From: Adiantum capillus-veneris
Lineage: Eukaryota > Streptophyta > Polypodiopsida > Polypodiales > Pteridaceae
Length of the DNA: 64,000 bases
Direction of reading: 5' to 3'
Assembly (NCBI GenBank): GCA_014529385.2
Contig: CM043967.1
Location: 129,472,182 to 129,536,181 of the forward strand
Shown here: positions 46,543-56,980 of the stretch, one piece after another
How positions within the stretch are numbered: the stretch's first letter is position 1
Layout: every line of letters begins with the position of its first letter
Translations under genes and position numbers: made by a program
Notes under the pieces: model-generated
Seen by the model: the letters and a program-made list of their open reading frames with translations, nothing else
What the model was told of the DNA's origin: nothing
Database searches by the model: none

Positions 46543-46632
<90 letters not shown>
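46457..46632. repeat. (GA)n-(GT)n-(GA)n compound microsatellite
   Basis: GA about 46457-46505, GT about 46527-46607 with one GGGTGTGTATA interruption, then GA to 46632. It ends 60 bp from the inversion breakpoint near 46690. Confidence 0.95.
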
Positions 46633-46694
46633 AATGAAATGAAATGATATATTAACATCTTCAAGAGGTTGGTCTCCGACGGGGCGTTCCTTCC

Positions 46695-49600
46695 TTGCAG
46701 AGGATGCAGGAGCATCATCCAGACAGTCCTTGGTTGGAGGAACAGTTACAGCAAGCTCGCCAGGAGCTCGTCAGCATAGAGGATAGGCGCCATGAGTTTT
46801 CTTTCCATCGACAGGCATCTCAGTGGACCCAGGTGGGTGACAGAGTGACAGGCACTTTCTTTGAGGCAGTGGGACCCAGCATACACATGCCAAGGTCAGC
46901 CAGTTGAGGAGGCCCGATGGATCGGCTGCTTTAGAGCCAGAGGACATGCGTGCAGTTGTTGCTACTAACTTCTACCGTGATCTACTGTCTGCAGAGCCTC
47001 AGCCAGAGCGTCAGGATGCATGCAGAGAGCTGGCGTGTGCACAGATGCCTTGTTTTGTGACTGAGGAGATGCACCAGAGGCTTGAGCTACCTTTTCAGCT
47101 AGAGGATCTTCACACGGCTCTTAGAGCACTCTCCCGTGGTAGCTGTATAGGTGATGATGGCTTGAGTCCCAGCTTTTTCTTGGAGTATTGGGACTTGCTT
47201 GGCACAGATCTCTGCAGTGCTTTTCAGTTCATCTTGCACATAGGAGAGATGCCTGACAGCATGAGTGAGGGCCTAATCTACCTCATTCCCAAGGAAGGTA
47301 GCTCCTTGGATGAGATTCAATACGCCCCATCACCATCCTCAACTTAGTCTACATAATTCTTGCCAAGGCTCTGAGTTTGAGGATTCAGCCACTTCTAGAG
47401 AGCATTATACATGGAACACATACAAGTTTTGTGAAGGAGCGTAGTATCCTTGACAACATCTTTACTTTTTGAGGGGCTTCTATCCTCGCGCGGCTCAGTG
47501 GTGCATACAGGAAAGATGCCTGACAGCATGAGTGAGGGCCTAATCTACCTCATTCCCAAGGAGAGTGGCTCCTTGGATGAGATTCGATAGTGGCGCCCCA
47601 TCACCATCCTCAACTCAACCTACAAAATTCTTGCCAAGGCTCTGAGTTTGAGGATTCAGCCACTTCTAGAGAGCATTATACATGGGACACAGACACGTTT
47701 TGTGAAGGAGCGTAGTATCCTTGACAACATCTTTACTTTTTGAAAGGCTTCTGTCCTCGCGCGGCTCCGTGGTGAGCATCTGATGATTCTTCTTTTTGAT
47801 TTTGAGAAGGCCTACGACAGAGTTGACTGGGACTTTTTTGGAGGGCACTCTACGCAGGATGGGCTTCTCAGATACTTGGATCATAGGGGTGTCAGCTTTG
47901 TACGGACGAGCGCATAGTCAGGTACGGGAAATGAGCTACTGGACGTTGAGTTTACAAACGACTGAGCCTTGTACTTGGATGGACAGGAGGCCAACCTTCA
48001 CAGGTGTGAGCAGGCTCTGGAGACCTTTTGTTGTGCATCAGGAACACTGACCAACTGTAGAAAGACAGTGGCTTTCTCGGTTGGTAGTGCTCCTACGCCT
48101 GATTGGATTCCAAGTGAGGGTTTCAGGTGGATTCCCCCTAGGACTGCAGTTCGGTACTTGGGCTGTCAGGTTGATTTGGACTTGTTCCCGAATAGCAGAT
48201 TGCTCCCCTCCTTCTATCTATCAAGAGGAATTTGTTACATTGGAGCTCCGCACTACTTTCTGTAGCAGGCAGAGTTGTAGTGGCCAACCAGGTGTTGTTG
48301 GCTACTATGTGGTACATCACTTCTTGTTGGATCTTTTCGAGTTCTTGTATCAGCCAGGTAGAGAGGCTGATCAGGAACTGCCTTTGGTCAAGGCATGACA
48401 CTCAGATAGCCCGGGCCAAAGTGGCATGGCAAGCCATCATTCTTCCTTATTCTCAAGGAGGATTGGGGATCATAGACCCAGCACAACAGAGCAGAGCCCT
48501 TCTTGGGAAGTTTATAGTCAGAGGACTTCTTCCAAGAGAGGAGTCCTCAGGCTTAGTACTAGGGTGCCTCAGGCTGGAGGCCCCTGGCGACTCTCGACTA
48601 GATGGATTTTCACAAAGATGCGCAGAGTTGGCTTGAGCAGGAGAGGCTGGAGGACCGCTTCGCTGTGAGTCTACTCCGATCTTGGGAGCAACTGCTGCAA
48701 GGCCTAGAGCAGCGTCAGCCTCCTTGCATGGAGGAGCGCTTGCTGAGACAGCCCCTTGTTTGGAACCCCATGGTTAGCACTCAAAGAGGCCACTTGGTTG
48801 GTAGTCGGCCTCATGTTTCCTAGGGTCCCATGGCAGAGGGTCCAGCACGCACTTTAGGTGACTGGCTACAGTTTCCAGGCTTGTCAGAGGAGTTTCAGGG
48901 CACTCAGCTACTACAGGGCATGAGAGGGGTGCAGAGCATGTGTCAGGACGTTGCAGATGTAGTACTAGCTGAGTGGCTCACACCTCTCGAGTCAACAACG
49001 CCTAGATGAATGGGGGCCTTCATGCGACTAGAGGTTCTCATCTCAATTCCGGCTTGCTCCGACCCTGTTTTTCCAGCTACAGAGTGAGGGACGCTTACAC
49101 CGAGTTACAATAGAGGCCCCACAAGTGGCAGAGTGCTGTTTTCAGAGGATCCGTGTGGTGGGTATCTGTGGGAGGACTTGTGTCATAGATCCCGACCCAG
49201 CAGCGCTTGAGACTGGCCACTGGAGACTGTGGGCTTGGGAGAGCTATCCACTGGCATGAGTGCAATGGGATCCAGGAGAGTGGCTTTGGAGGGACCCTTT
49301 CTCCTCAGCAAACCATCCAGGTGTCCCTTTCTTTCAGTACACTGTTTGACTGGGACTTCACATACTGGCAGCGCAGAGAGAGGCTCGTCCTACTGCAGCA
49401 CCTCATTGGCAGGAGGAGGGTCTCACAACTGAGTTCTTGGCAGCTTTTTTGGGAGAGGTTGTGGGACTCCAGACAGCCAAGGCGAGTCACTTTGTTCAAG
49501 TGGTTGGTTGCACACCGAGCTACAGCAGTTGCAAGTTGGCTTGTACATAGTGGTCTCTCGGCCGCATGTGCAGCTTGTGACCATCTTGTGGAGAGTCAAC

Positions 49601-49770
49601 ATCACTGTCTTTGGGACTGTCCTTTGACACAGCAGGTGTGGCTTCGTGTTCTTCGGCTGATGTCAGCTCTTTCTACAGCTCGGCAGTACACTTGGGGGGT
49701 AGCTGCTTGGTCCACTCTACAAGCCCGGCTCTTCAGTTTGAGCTATCCTCCACCAGCAGGATGATAGTGA
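46695..49770 (+). pseudogene. LINE ORF2 RT and C-terminal region, damaged
   Basis: Reads, in changing frames: LEEQLQQARQELVSIEDRR and WTQVGDRVTGTFFEAV (pre-RT), then ALSRGSCIGDDGLSPSFFLE, GLIYLIPKEGSS and FVKERSILDNIFTF (RT fingers), then LLFDFEKAYDRVDWDFF (palm motif A aspartate). The YADD-containing stretch is missing: the sequence passes from about 47935 to LDGQEANLHRCEQALETFC near 47975, so catalytic motif C is deleted. Later come VRYLGCQVDLDLFPNSRLLP, LSVAGRVVVANQVLLATMWY and GGLGIIDPAQQSRALLGKF. Near the end is the zf-RVT-like SAACAACDHLVESQHHCLWD. Confidence 0.85.
47242..47775. repeat. 267-bp tandem duplication in the LINE RT
   Basis: GATGCCTGACAGCATGAGTG starts at 47248 and again at 47515, and both copies run through GGCTCTGAGTTTGAGGATTC to CCTCGCGCGGCTC. 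The period is 89 codons. The copies differ at several sites (for example AAGGAAGGTAGC against AAGGAGAGTGGC). Confidence 0.92.
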
Positions 49771-50274
49771 TGCAGGGTGGTCGTTCTACACTCCAGCCTG
49801 CACAGAGGTTACTCCACAGGAGTGGTGCAATGAGAGAGAGGAGTGTTGGGAGCTCATCAGCGGCTTGACACTCTGGTTCATCTGGCGGGCCCACTGCTTC
49901 CACGTCTTCGAGGCTTGCCCTGTAACACCAGCAGAGACTGTTCGGGTTCTTTGGCTAGAGTTGATCCATACTCTCAGAGGACAGTTTGAGAGACTCTAGG
50001 GCAGCTCCGACCGCATGCGGGAGCGGAGAGAGGCTTTCCTTCGACTCTGGCGTCCTAGGCCTTTTTTCACCATGGTCCAGGGTGTGCTCAGATGGCACTA
50101 CTGTCCACCTGTGTGGCTTTTCCCTCCTCCCATCTCTTGATTTAGCCTCATTACATATGCTGTTTTTTTCATTGAGAGAGCCTCCCCATCAAGATTGTTG
50201 TAGCCCTCTCTTGTAGAGGTGGTTGTAGCCCTATGGGCAGTTTCATTAACTAATAGAAGGATCTTTTTCTCGGG

Positions 50275-50297
50275 AAAAAAAAAAAGTGAGTGCACAA
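50275..50297 (+). other. LINE poly(A) and target-site duplication
   Basis: A11 then GTGAGTGCACAA. The 12-mer recurs inverted at 43666-43677. Confidence 0.8.
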
Positions 50298-50514
50298 GTG
50301 ATATTGTGAAAGGAGTCCAGCCCATCTACATGAATACCCTTATCTCTATATACAACCACAATTGCAACCTCGACCAGCTACAAAAGCAAAGAGTCTGTTT
50401 TCACACTGAATACCAAGAGCATACAGGTTATCAAGCACAGAGGGCATGGCGGAGGTCTTCAGAGGGAATTAATGGCTGACTCGACCCTCTTCCACTGGTG
50501 ATAGTGAAATGAAC
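50298..50514. other. LINE 3' flank, no feature
   Basis: Unique DNA up to the start of the duplicated block. Confidence 0.5.
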
Positions 50515-51740
50515 TTTTTTATTTTTCTAGGTTATTGCAGGTAGATAAGTACTCTAGGCACCTAGTGTAAGCGGTGGGGATAGTCTGACCCTGACAATGG
50601 AGTTGTTGGCACCAACCGCGATTGGTGCCACCTGTTAGTCTTCATTGAATGGCTAGTCTCTGATGATTCCCCTACTCTCTGGCTCTCCAATGACACCCTT
50701 CAAAGCTTGTTTGGGCACTTCTTTCACACAAAACCAAGCTTTCCGCCTTTACTTTGTCCAAAAATGCAAACGATGGCCTAGCTCAAAAATTTCCACTCCA
50801 AATGCAACCAAAATCTTCAGATGATCTTTCCTAATGTATATGCAAGTGCACAAAGAAAAATTCTTGAATTTCCCGCTCCGAATCTCTCGATTTGGTGAAA
50901 TTGTGTCGTAGGCGATTTTTGGCATCAAAACGCTATGGACATTGCGATGGTCATTTGCTGGCAACCAAATGAGTAGGGCTCAATCCCCAGATACTACTGC
51001 AAGTGTGAGAACCGGATTCCCAACTTTCGCACTTTCAATCACTCTTGAAGCTCTGTGTGTGCTCTAGACGGTTTTTTGCAAAAAACGCAAAAAACGCAAA
51101 AAACGCAAAAAATGCGGATATGGTCAATATGATAACCAAATGGTAACCAAATGAGCACAAGTCAACCCACTCGTGATGACGGAAGTATGGAAGCAAGATT
51201 TCTCAAGTTCCACTTCTCGAATCGCAACCTCTGACCTGTAATCTGCTCTAGGTTGAACATGTCCCTGAAAAGCAAGCCGCATAACAAGGCATATGGACAT
51301 ACATAGCTCGCAACTGCAACCTGAACGTAAGCATGAGACATCACCAGAACTATAAGCTAACTATACTACTCCTAAACAAAAACAAAATGCGAACTAGGAA
51401 CAAAGAAAACGCAAAAGAAGGTGACAGAGGTGGGTGGTCGAACCTAGCCAAAATCCGCTCACTCTCTGGTCACCTAGTCTATCCTAAGTCTATCCCTTGA
51501 GCGTGGACACAATGCCGAGCAGCAAAACCACTACCTGAGTCTCCTAACCTAGCTGGAAGGTCGAAGAGTGCACCGAACTCTCGAACCGACCAAGAGAAGA
51601 CAAGAAGCCATTCTGCCTCTCTATCTAAAGTATGGACAAACAACACCAACTAAAACTGTAACACTCGAGAGATGGGTAAAAGAACCTCACTGCGACCTTC
51701 TCCACTAGTGTAGGTCCTACGTCCCTGGCAACGGCGCCAA
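50515..51740 (-). repeat. Ty3-type element leader region, copy 1
   Basis: On the minus strand this lies downstream of the primer site at 51721-51739 and so is 5' leader rather than coding. It includes one GGCACCAACCGCGATTGGTG motif near 50609 shared with the tandem repeats at 55.9-57.0 kb. An array of AAAAAACGC units is at about 51077-51110. No gag or pol is visible. Confidence 0.55.
51721..51740 (-). other. Ty3-type primer binding site, copy 1
   Basis: The minus strand reads TTGGCGCCGTTGCCAGGGAC, the form common in plant Ty3/gypsy (Tat-lineage-like) elements. TGTTGGCGG follows at 51741 on the plus strand as the LTR end. The copy 2 equivalent is at 58063-58082 with GTTGCCGGGGAC. Confidence 0.75.
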
Positions 51741-51775
51741 TGTTGGCGGATCACCGCAATCGGACGAAGCGGTAT

Positions 51776-52935
51776 TGTAAGGTGCAGTGGAATGAATGTT
51801 GAACTTTGCTCAAGATGAGTGCTCCAAACTGTGCTCAAGGGTTCCTATTACTTACGGAAGGGAGAGCCTTCCGTTCCTTTAGTGAGAGAGTGCAATGGAC
51901 ACAAACAAAGTGAATGGACACTGTGAATGGAAGTGCATGAGACTGAGAGATCGAGAAGAGAATACGACACCAGAGACGTTGTAAAACCCTCCTCCAAGGG
52001 CCCCACTATCGATGGCGAGAGTGGTCTACTATTGATTGCACAATCTGATACAATGATGTTGATGCAAGTCTAATGGCTATGTCGATGTCGACGGGTGCAC
52101 GACGAGGACAATGATTATGGCTGAAAACTGAGTCTGACGGCTGAAAATCGATGGATTTAATGGCTGTTTTGGTCGGCTATCGATGGCTGAAATCGCTGTC
52201 CAAATGAGGCTGGAAACGATGGCTAAGGGTTGCTGAAAACGTTGATTACGGGTTGCTGAAACGTTGGTATGCTGAGCCTGAAAACGCTGGTTTCCTAAAG
52301 CTGAAAACACTGGTCTACTGAAGCTAGAAACGCTGGTCTACTGATCCTGAAAATGCTGGCTTGCTGGTCCTGAAAAATGCCAGGTTTATGGGGCTGAAAC
52401 GCTGGCTTTGTTGAGCTACAAACGCTGAAGTGATGGCCTTCAAAACGCTCGGGTGCTGGGGGTTCTAATGCTGAAAACGTTGAGTCTTCAAGGCTGGAAA
52501 TGCTGTGGTTCTATGGGGGAATCTTGCTTGAGAAGGTGCTCCAGAGGGCCTGCTACACTGGGTGCCTGTTGCTCTCCTTCCTCCTTCTGCCAGATAGTGC
52601 TAGCCTTGGGTTGCTTGTATACAAACTTAGCAAATTTGCCCTACCTGCTTTCCAACAAAAGTCACTTAATAAATAAGTGAAAAATGTCAAAAACAGGAAA
52701 AATAGGTCTATGCACTGTAACAATTCTCTTGATGGGATCTGATGGGAATCTGATGGTCATGCTGTGTGCAACCGGAGGATATGTATCTACTCTACGTGTC
52801 TGGGCATGCACGGTCTGCGAACAGACTCACAAAAGTGTCAGATCACTTTCTATTCTAGACTGACTTGACTGAACTGAACCCTTGTCATGTTTTAGCTTGT
52901 CCACGGACACTTAGGGTTGGATGTGTCACGTGACA
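51776..52935 (-). repeat. Solo family N LTR inside the Ty3-type LTR, copy 1
   Basis: 1160 bp from TGTAAGGTGC to CACGTGACA, the inverse of the family N LTR. Flanks are GGTAT (51771-51775) and AGTAT (52936-52940), a 5-bp duplication with one mismatch. Removing it rejoins the Ty3-type LTR so that it parallels the uninterrupted version at 983-1100. It includes the GCTGAAAACGCTGG minisatellite at about 52125-52500. Confidence 0.85.
52125..52500. repeat. Degenerate GCTGAAAACGCTGG minisatellite in N LTR
   Basis: Some 15-20 imperfect units of about 22-30 bp, each with a CTGAAAACGCTGG-like core. The same array is at about 58470-58860, about 61905-62410, and inverted in the plus-strand LTRs at 36.7-37.1 and 39.8-40.1 kb. 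Confidence 0.8.
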
Positions 52936-53720
52936 AGTATAGCGAGAACTCGACCAACATAAAAATATCAATCCGAGGGCGTAGCTGACTCGACTAGGGC
53001 ATGGAAATGTCGAATGCACTATGATGTACAACAATGCACTGAGGAGGGAAGTGTAATATCCCAAATACGCGGTAGATCTGAGAAAACAGTGAGAACCTTC
53101 ATGCGAGCAAACCTGCACTCAAAGTGGTCGTAGAGGGCTCAAACGAGCTCCAAACTCAATGAAACTTGAAACCTAGGCTGTTTAGACTATAGGGAACCGA
53201 TCTGCAAAGTCAAATCTCAGTTCTGAAAAAGTGCTGAAATGACCAACCGTGATTGGTGCCACTTACCGCATCTGGTGCCACCACCCCAAAAGTCGATTGA
53301 GGGGTCAAATGGATCCTCCTAAGTCCTAGGCTCTAGCTACCTCTGTCCAAGCCCACATGCTTAGAAACCTCAAACAACCACCAAAAGACAAGTAGAAAGC
53401 ACGACGCGACCTCAAACTAAAATCACTCGATGCGACACCGACACACACTCAAACACAGTGACAAGCACATGTACACGGTGTCAAGAGCATATAGAAGCAA
53501 CACATGAAGTCTTATCTCATTCAAATACCTGTACAAGGAGATATGAGCGCACGCGCGTAGGCCAATTCTCCACAAAAGCTCAAGAGCTCCCAGAAATAGT
53601 CTAAGTGTTGTGTATATCTTCAAAATGAGAGGATTTTGACTTATGAACCTAGGGTGGGTTATGCCAGATGGCCAAAATCTAATCATATACAAGTGTGAGA
53701 CGGCTTGCGCCACGTGATGA
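52936..53720 (-). repeat. Remainder of the Ty3-type LTR, copy 1
   Basis: Continues the LTR interrupted by the solo N LTR, with the TAGCGAGAACTCG and GTAGCTGACTCGACTAG blocks. It also has the pair CCAACCGTGATTGGTGCCAC and CGCATCTGGTGCCACC near 53248-53283. It joins truncated family N sequence near 53720-53735. Confidence 0.5.
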
Positions 53721-53734
53721 ACTACCAACATCTT

Positions 53735-55189
53735 TGGTCGACTCGGGTTTCGAGCTGAGAACCTGTCGGACCAATTCTTGCATACGTAGGTCTCTCTATA
53801 CCTCTCGCTCTGCCACCAAGGCCGCTCGTCTTTCCTCGGCCGCTTCCTTTCGTGCTTCGGCCGCCAAGCACACTTGCTCACGCTCACGCTCAATAGCTGC
53901 CTTTCTTTCTTCGGGTGCTTCGCGCTCGCGCTCCAAGGCAACGCGATTCGCTTCTTGTTGTAACATCATGTCCATCATCGACTTGACCAAAGCCTCCATA
54001 GGATTTGGTGCAATCCTTGGCGTAAATGGGAAAGAGGGAGGGTCAAAAAAACCTCTTGGTGGGGGAAATTCTTCTTCGCCACTGCCATGCTCATCACCTC
54101 CATGCGAAGTATCCATTCCGCTTCCGGTAATGACCATACACTGAAGTCTTGGGTTCTTAAGTTCACGAGTGGATTCTTGTGGTTCTTGCGTTCTTGGGGT
54201 TCTGGAGTCTTGAGGTTCTTGAGGGTCTTGAGATTCTTCTTTACCTTGCAATCTCTGTTAGAGAAGGATCTTCTCTTTACCCGAGCTCTTCTCTTTTCCG
54301 CGGGTGCACCCCTTGGTAGCCTTGCACTCACACCAATGTTGTTTTTTCCCACCTCACATCGATTGGCCGGCCGCTAAGTGCACAGTCCACTCTCAATGAG
54401 TGAAAAGAGGCACAAGGGGAGGCTGGACAAGCCCTTCTTTCTTGGGTTTCCTGTCACTCTTCAAAAATACGAATAGGAATCGACACGCCCAAGAGGACTT
54501 GGGTTACGTGATACCGCAAAAGGCAAAAAAATTTATTGTTGTTCTTTCCTTGAGTGATAGAGAACACTGCCAAAGCTCTGATACCAATGTAAGGCGCAGC
54601 GAAAGGGAATGTTGAACTTTGCTCAAGATGAGTGCTCCGAACTATGCTCAAGGTTCCTTTTACTTACAGAAATCTGATGTGTCTGCTGTCGCCAGACTAC
54701 TGCAACTACAAAACGCTGGGCTGATCTGCACTTGAAGAAATGCTGGCCCTGTTCATGGCTGAAAACACTAGGTGATCATGCCCGGGCGGTCTTGCCGAGA
54801 AGGTGCCTGTTGAATACTGGGTTCCTGTTGCCTCTTTTGCCAGAGAATGCTAGTGCTAGGGTTTCTTATATACTTGCTTAGCTAAATTGCCCTACCTAGT
54901 TTCCCAACAAAAGTCACTTAAAAATAATAAGTGAAAATTGACTAAAATAGGGAAAATAGCTCTATGCACTGTAAAAATGCTCTTGATTGGTTTTGATGGA
55001 AATCTAATGGTCATGCTGTGTGCAACCAGAGGATATGCATCTAATCTAAGTGTCTGGACATGCACGGTCTGCAAACAGACTCACAAAAGTGCGAGATCAC
55101 TTCCTATTCTAGACTGACTTGATTGAACTGAACCCTAGTCATGTTGTAGCTTGTCCACGGACACATAGGGTTGGATGTGTCACGTGACA
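53735..55189 (-). mobile_element. Truncated family N element, copy 1 (5' LTR, primer site, ORF1)
   Basis: The minus strand has a short 5' LTR (55189 to 54589, 601 bp), primer-site complement GCTCTGATACCA at 54575-54586, and the ORF1 homologue. ORF2, ORF3 and the 3' LTR are missing. The LTR lacks about 500-600 bp relative to 61570-63480 between ACTTACAGAA and TGTCGCCAG, so it is an internally deleted LTR form. Confidence 0.82.
53796..54251 (-). CDS. Family N ORF1 homologue, coiled-coil, intact
   Basis: 151 codons. Shares NPRLQ-MVI, MDTS-GGDEH and EEEFPPPRGFFDPPS with 37774-38148, then NPMEALVKSMMDMMLQQEAN and a long Glu/Arg/Ala coiled coil (EREQVCLAAEARKEAAEERR). The coiled coil is longer than in the complete element. 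Non-enzymatic. A structural gag-like role is inference. Confidence 0.5.
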   Translation of the reverse strand: MQGKEESQDPQEPQDSRTPRTQEPQESTRELKNPRLQCMVITGSGMDTSHGGDEHGSGEEEFPPPRGFFDPPSFPFTPRIAPNPMEALVKSMMDMMLQQEANRVALEREREAPEERKAAIEREREQVCLAAEARKEAAEERRAALVAEREV

Positions 55190-55869
55190 CATCTCAAGTT
55201 ACAAAGCATGCAAAACACTGTGTCCATGACCTTTCAAATCAATGAGCCAAGAACCCTCACACTAACATGATATAATACAGCTCCTAAAATAGGACCACAA
55301 CCATGATCCATAATTACAGCCATGCATGGACTCAAGAGCCTCAATGCAGGAACACAAAACCTCTTAACCTATGTACCGAGAAGTAATATGGCGGTTAAGA
55401 GGAAATTAAGCATAAGTATTTTGTCCGGGCATGGGTCACAGGGTTGCCACCTTAACTCCAATTCAATTTGACCCTTAACCACGTTCTGTAGCTTAACACA
55501 TATTCTTGCACAATATGTCCATCCTTGAACTTGATCACGCTATCTGTCATGAGATGGTTGTCTTTGTTTGCCACAATCTTGCGGATATTCATGCCTTCTT
55601 GGAACTGCAATCAGCTTTGAGCTTAGTTGCAGCTACCAAAGTACGAAGGTCTATCTCAGTATCGCCCATCTTATCATAAGCTTTAAACATGTCCCTGTCA
55701 AATACATACTGGATAATAAAAATTGCAATTAGCCTTTTTGAATCAAGTGTCATAATTTTCATGAAGTAATAGATTCCGGTGTCCGTTTGAAAATTCCAAT
55801 ATACCCCTGGGACCCTCTCACTGTGTACTAGGAGATGAAACCAAAACAGTCAAAAAATATCAAAGTAGC
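55190..55869. other. Unique DNA between duplicated blocks, no gene
   Basis: No supported ORF or repeat. Confidence 0.5.
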
Positions 55870-56980
55870 AGTAACCGCGGTTGGTGCCACCACCTTTTTT
55901 TTGTCTAGCCAATTCCTAATTTTGGTCTAGTCAATTTCTAAATCATTTCCCTAGGTCTTTAGATTCCAATGGCCCCTTATGTAAAATATTTTGACTCTTC
56001 TTGGCCCTATCTGACAATTTTGCCCCCGAAAGTGTATCTTTGCGTAGTTTTTGGAAAATCTACCTATCAAAATGAATTTCCACAGGCATATTTGGAAGCC
56101 TGAACCTGCTAGCAATCTTTTGGCACCACTTTGAGCTCAATCTGAGCACTTTGCCACCAAATGCAGTTGGTGCCACAGTGACCGTGATTGGTGCCACTTG
56201 CTCTGTTTTGAGCCTAGTCAATTTCTAAATCACTCCCCTATATCTTTTGAGTCTAATGGCACCTGTTTCCACTTGCTTTGACCTCTTTTGAATCTGTTTG
56301 GCAAATTTCACCCTAAAAAGTGGTCCTTGGGTGGTTTTTTTGGCCTTTCTACCTATCAAAATCACTTGTTACAGGCAAATTTGAGGTCCTCAGGCTGCTG
56401 GGATCCTTTTGACAGCACTTTGGTCTCAATCTGACAAAGTGGCACCAACCGCGGTTGGTGACACCTGTCTCTGTTTTGGGTCTAGCCAATTTCTTTTGAC
56501 TCCTCTAGGTCTCTAGAGTCCAATGGTACCTTGTATGAAGTGATTTGACTTCTTTAGGACTTGTCTAAAAAATTTTCCCCTGAAAGTGGATCTTTAAGTG
56601 GTTTGTGGCTCCTTCGCCTGTTAAAGTGGATTTTTCTAGGCATATTTGGAATCCTGGACACCACTTTGAGCTCAATTTGAGCACTTTGCCACCAACCGTG
56701 GTTGGTGCCACTCGGTGATTTTTGAGCCTGGTTGATTCCCTGAGCTTCTCCACCCTCTGTGGAGTCTTTTGGTCCTGTTTCACACCTTGTTTGGATGTGT
56801 GTTGACCTGTGAACAAGCCAAAAAACACTCTTTCTGGCTCTAATTCAAGGTTTTCTTCACTTTTTTTTTATTTTTCTAGCTTATTGCAGGTAGATAAGTA
56901 CTCTAGGCACCTAGTGTAAGCGGTGGGGATGGTTTGACCCTGACAATGGAGTTGTTGGCACCAACCGCGATTGGTGCCAC
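55870..56980. repeat. Tandem repeats of about 265 bp with CCAACCGCGGTTGG-type junctions
   Basis: TTGGTGCCAC recurs at about 55880, 56170, 56188, 56454 (as TTGGTGACAC), 56702 and 56970. Units between share 'AGCCTAGTCAATTTCTAAAT', a '...GTCTTTAGAGTCCAATGGC' block, a 'GTGGTCCTTGGGTGGTTTTT' block, CTACCTATCAAA and CACTTTG-GCTCAATCTGA. They are diverged from each other. The last unit runs into the duplicated block copy 2, and the same junction motif starts copy 1 near 50609. Confidence 0.75.

Larger units (their letters stand above)
43678..46689. other. Inverted LINE 5' flank, no supported gene
   Basis: If the inversion model is right, this is the DNA that lay upstream of the LINE insertion, now reversed. 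A 216-codon ORF at 44551-45201 is built on degenerate 'CAGCGCTGTGGCACA'-like repeats and has no recognisable domain. I do not call it a gene. GA tract at 44070-44102. Confidence 0.55.
46690..50285 (+). mobile_element. LINE 3' half (RT to poly(A)), TSD GTGAGTGCACAA
   Basis: Starts exactly where the inverted half at 40822 stops, and ends with A11 (50275-50285) followed by GTGAGTGCACAA. It holds RT, post-RT region, zinc-finger-like region and 3' untranslated region. Multiple stops, frameshifts, an internal deletion and a 267-bp duplication make it inactive. Confidence 0.88.
50515..55189. repeat. Tandem segmental duplication, copy 1 (4675 bp)
   Basis: Matches 56867-61532 in the same orientation along its whole length with an offset near 6345 bp. 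Both copies hold the same series: Ty3-type leader, primer site, solo family N LTR, rest of the Ty3-type LTR, truncated family N interior, N primer site and short N LTR. Copy 1 has about 15 extra bases near 53712-53727 (around CCACGTGATGA). Copy 2 has one extra minisatellite unit near 58660. Confidence 0.92.

Noticed and set aside
40816-50285. Twin-priming inversion as the cause of the split LINE
   Set aside because: Twin priming would leave the halves adjacent. Here about 3 kb of non-LINE DNA separates them and the target duplication sits at the flipped 5' end.
51776-55189. Reading 51776-52935 and 54589-55189 as the two LTRs of one element
   Set aside because: The first is flanked by its own GGTAT/AGTAT duplication, the lengths differ (1160 and 601 bp), and Ty3-type LTR sequence lies between them. 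A solo LTR plus a truncated element explains the data better.
55870-56980. CRISPR-like array
   Set aside because: Units are about 265 bp and homologous throughout, the short junction motif is palindromic, and the context is plant retroelement DNA.
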